Shown: positions 63,396 to 64,000 of the stretch, one piece after another
How the letters are laid out: every line of letters starts with the position of its first letter
Position numbering within the stretch: the first letter of the stretch is position 1
Assembly (NCBI RefSeq): GCF_003121625.1
Contig: NZ_QDDJ01000005.1
Location: 1 to 64,000 of the forward strand
Direction of reading: 5' to 3'
Length of the DNA: 64,000 nt
Source: Ornithinimicrobium cavernae
GTDB lineage: Bacteria; Actinomycetota; Actinomycetes; Actinomycetales; Dermatophilaceae
Position numbers and translations under genes: made by a program
Notes under the pieces: generated by a model
Database searches by the model: none
What the model was told of the DNA's origin: nothing
What the model saw: the letters and a program-made list of their open reading frames with translations, nothing else

Positions 63396-63806
63396 ATGAC
63401 CTCCTTCATCTCGCACACGACGATCGACTGCACGGACGCCTACGCGCTGTCGACCTGGTGGCAGGGCGTGCTCGGCTACGTCGAGGACGCCGACGACCCG
63501 AACGAGCCCGGGCACGAGGAGTGCCCGATCTCCGACCCCGGGACCGGGCACACGCTGCTGTTCATCGAGGTGCCGGACCCGACGCCCGGTAAGAACAAGT
63601 TCCATCTGGACCTCCGGCCCCGCGACCTGACCCAGCAGGAGGAGGTCGACCGGCTCGTCGCCCACGGGGCCACCGTGACGACGGACCACCGCGGGCTCTA
63701 CGGACCGGGCACCGGCTGGGTCACCCTGGCCGACCCCGAGGGCAACCTGTTCTGTGTCCTCAGGTCGCCGGCGGAGCGGGCCGCCGTCGCCGCCGAGCAG
63801 TCCTGA
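63396..63806 (+). CDS. VOC family protein (glyoxalase-like)
   Basis: 136 residues in the glyoxalase_6 style: HTTIDCTDAYALSTWWQGVLGY (about 7-28), FHLDLRPRDL (metal-ligand His) and TLADPEGNLFCVL. Binds a metal and a small electrophile or antibiotic in other members. The ATG at 63396 has GGAGG 3 nt upstream. Divergent from the YCII/DGPF gene and possibly in the same regulatory unit. Confidence 0.9.
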   Translation: MTSFISHTTIDCTDAYALSTWWQGVLGYVEDADDPNEPGHEECPISDPGTGHTLLFIEVPDPTPGKNKFHLDLRPRDLTQQEEVDRLVAHGATVTTDHRGLYGPGTGWVTLADPEGNLFCVLRSPAERAAVAAEQS

Positions 63807-63833
63807 GTCCGCGGTCCGCGCGGCAGCGCCGAG

Positions 63834-64000
63834 TCAGCGACCGGCTGCGCGGTTGCGCGGGTGCTGGCGGGCGACCCGCTCGTTGCCGCGCCGGTAGTTG
63901 CCCGTGACCCGCGCCATGAGCAGCTGCTCGTCCCCGGCGCCCACGTCGTCGAGGAAGTCCGCCGCCCGCCGCCCCCGCAGGGTGGTCGCCAGCCGCCCCC
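63834..64000 (-). CDS. Partial gene at the right edge (C-terminus only)
   Basis: The last 55 codons of a minus-strand gene run off the window: GRLATTLRGRRAADFLDDVG then LLMARVTGNYRRGNERVARQ, ending HPRNRAAGR. The basic tail and the MARVTGNYRRGNER motif look conserved-protein-like but I do not recognise the family with confidence. Start and full domain content lie beyond the window. Confidence 0.55.
   Translation of the reverse strand, partial: GRLATTLRGRRAADFLDDVGAGDEQLLMARVTGNYRRGNERVARQHPRNRAAGR

Overview
The window is high-GC DNA (codon third positions mostly G or C, many GTG starts) with a dense two-strand gene layout typical of an actinobacterium. The rplM-rpsI-glmM group, the order fum / glpX / DUF4245 / xseB / xseA / ispH / ychF (which from memory matches the Mycobacterium tuberculosis region Rv1098c to Rv1112), LpqY-SugABC-type trehalose uptake, a DUF222/HNH protein of the 13E12 family and an actinobacterial-style pullulanase fusion all point to Actinomycetota. 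My guess is Micrococcales, near Ornithinimicrobium, Serinicoccus or Janibacter. Genus placement is inference. No tRNA, rRNA, CRISPR array or integrase was seen.

Layout. 0-12 kb: HNH/DUF222 protein, RNA ligase RtcB, a 1956-residue secreted alpha-amylase/pullulanase fusion behind a MalR-like operator, an AEC-family transporter, OsmC peroxidase and a double-GNAT protein. 12-19 kb: a secreted two-gene unit made of a 1892-residue PHP-like / metallophosphoesterase / GLUG-repeat protein and a small protein with a collagen-like tail, then an ArsR-type regulator behind a 32-bp palindrome. 19-22 kb: rplM, rpsI, terminator, glmM. 22-37 kb: beta-carbonic anhydrase, class I fumarase, LpqY-SugABC trehalose importer, PfkB sugar kinase, class II FBPase, DUF4245, exonuclease VII with an ankyrin-repeat gene and a GNAT gene attached, DUF885 protein and IspH, closed by a perfect 19-bp hairpin. 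37-47 kb: a TM-helix-repeat channel-like protein, a polar amino-acid ABC importer, RmuC, an MFS exporter, a sodium/solute symporter with a 43-residue partner, a lipoprotein and ychF.

48-51 kb is the accessory part. The last 23 bp of ychF are repeated 1.1 kb downstream, and the repeats bracket a lower-GC segment with a HigB/HigA toxin-antitoxin pair and a GNAT gene lacking its acetyl-CoA motif. This looks like a small element inserted into the ychF 3' end. Two unknown membrane proteins and a frameshifted VOC gene follow. 51-64 kb returns to ordinary content: an AhpD-like gene and a MarR gene sharing a perfect operator, a CGNR protein, an LLM oxidoreductase next to a trehalose-synthase-like GH13 enzyme, a 2H phosphoesterase coupled to cobU, cobS/cobT, a DinB / WYL-regulator divergent pair, an ECF42 sigma factor with its DGPF (YCII) partner, a VOC protein and a truncated gene at the right edge.

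Themes. Alpha-glucan and trehalose handling recurs (pullulanase fusion, LpqY-SugABC, PfkB, GH13). About a dozen genes have no Shine-Dalgarno but carry a -10-like hexamer 6-9 nt before the start codon, suggesting widespread leaderless transcription. Many neighbouring genes overlap by ATGA or GTGA, suggesting translational coupling.
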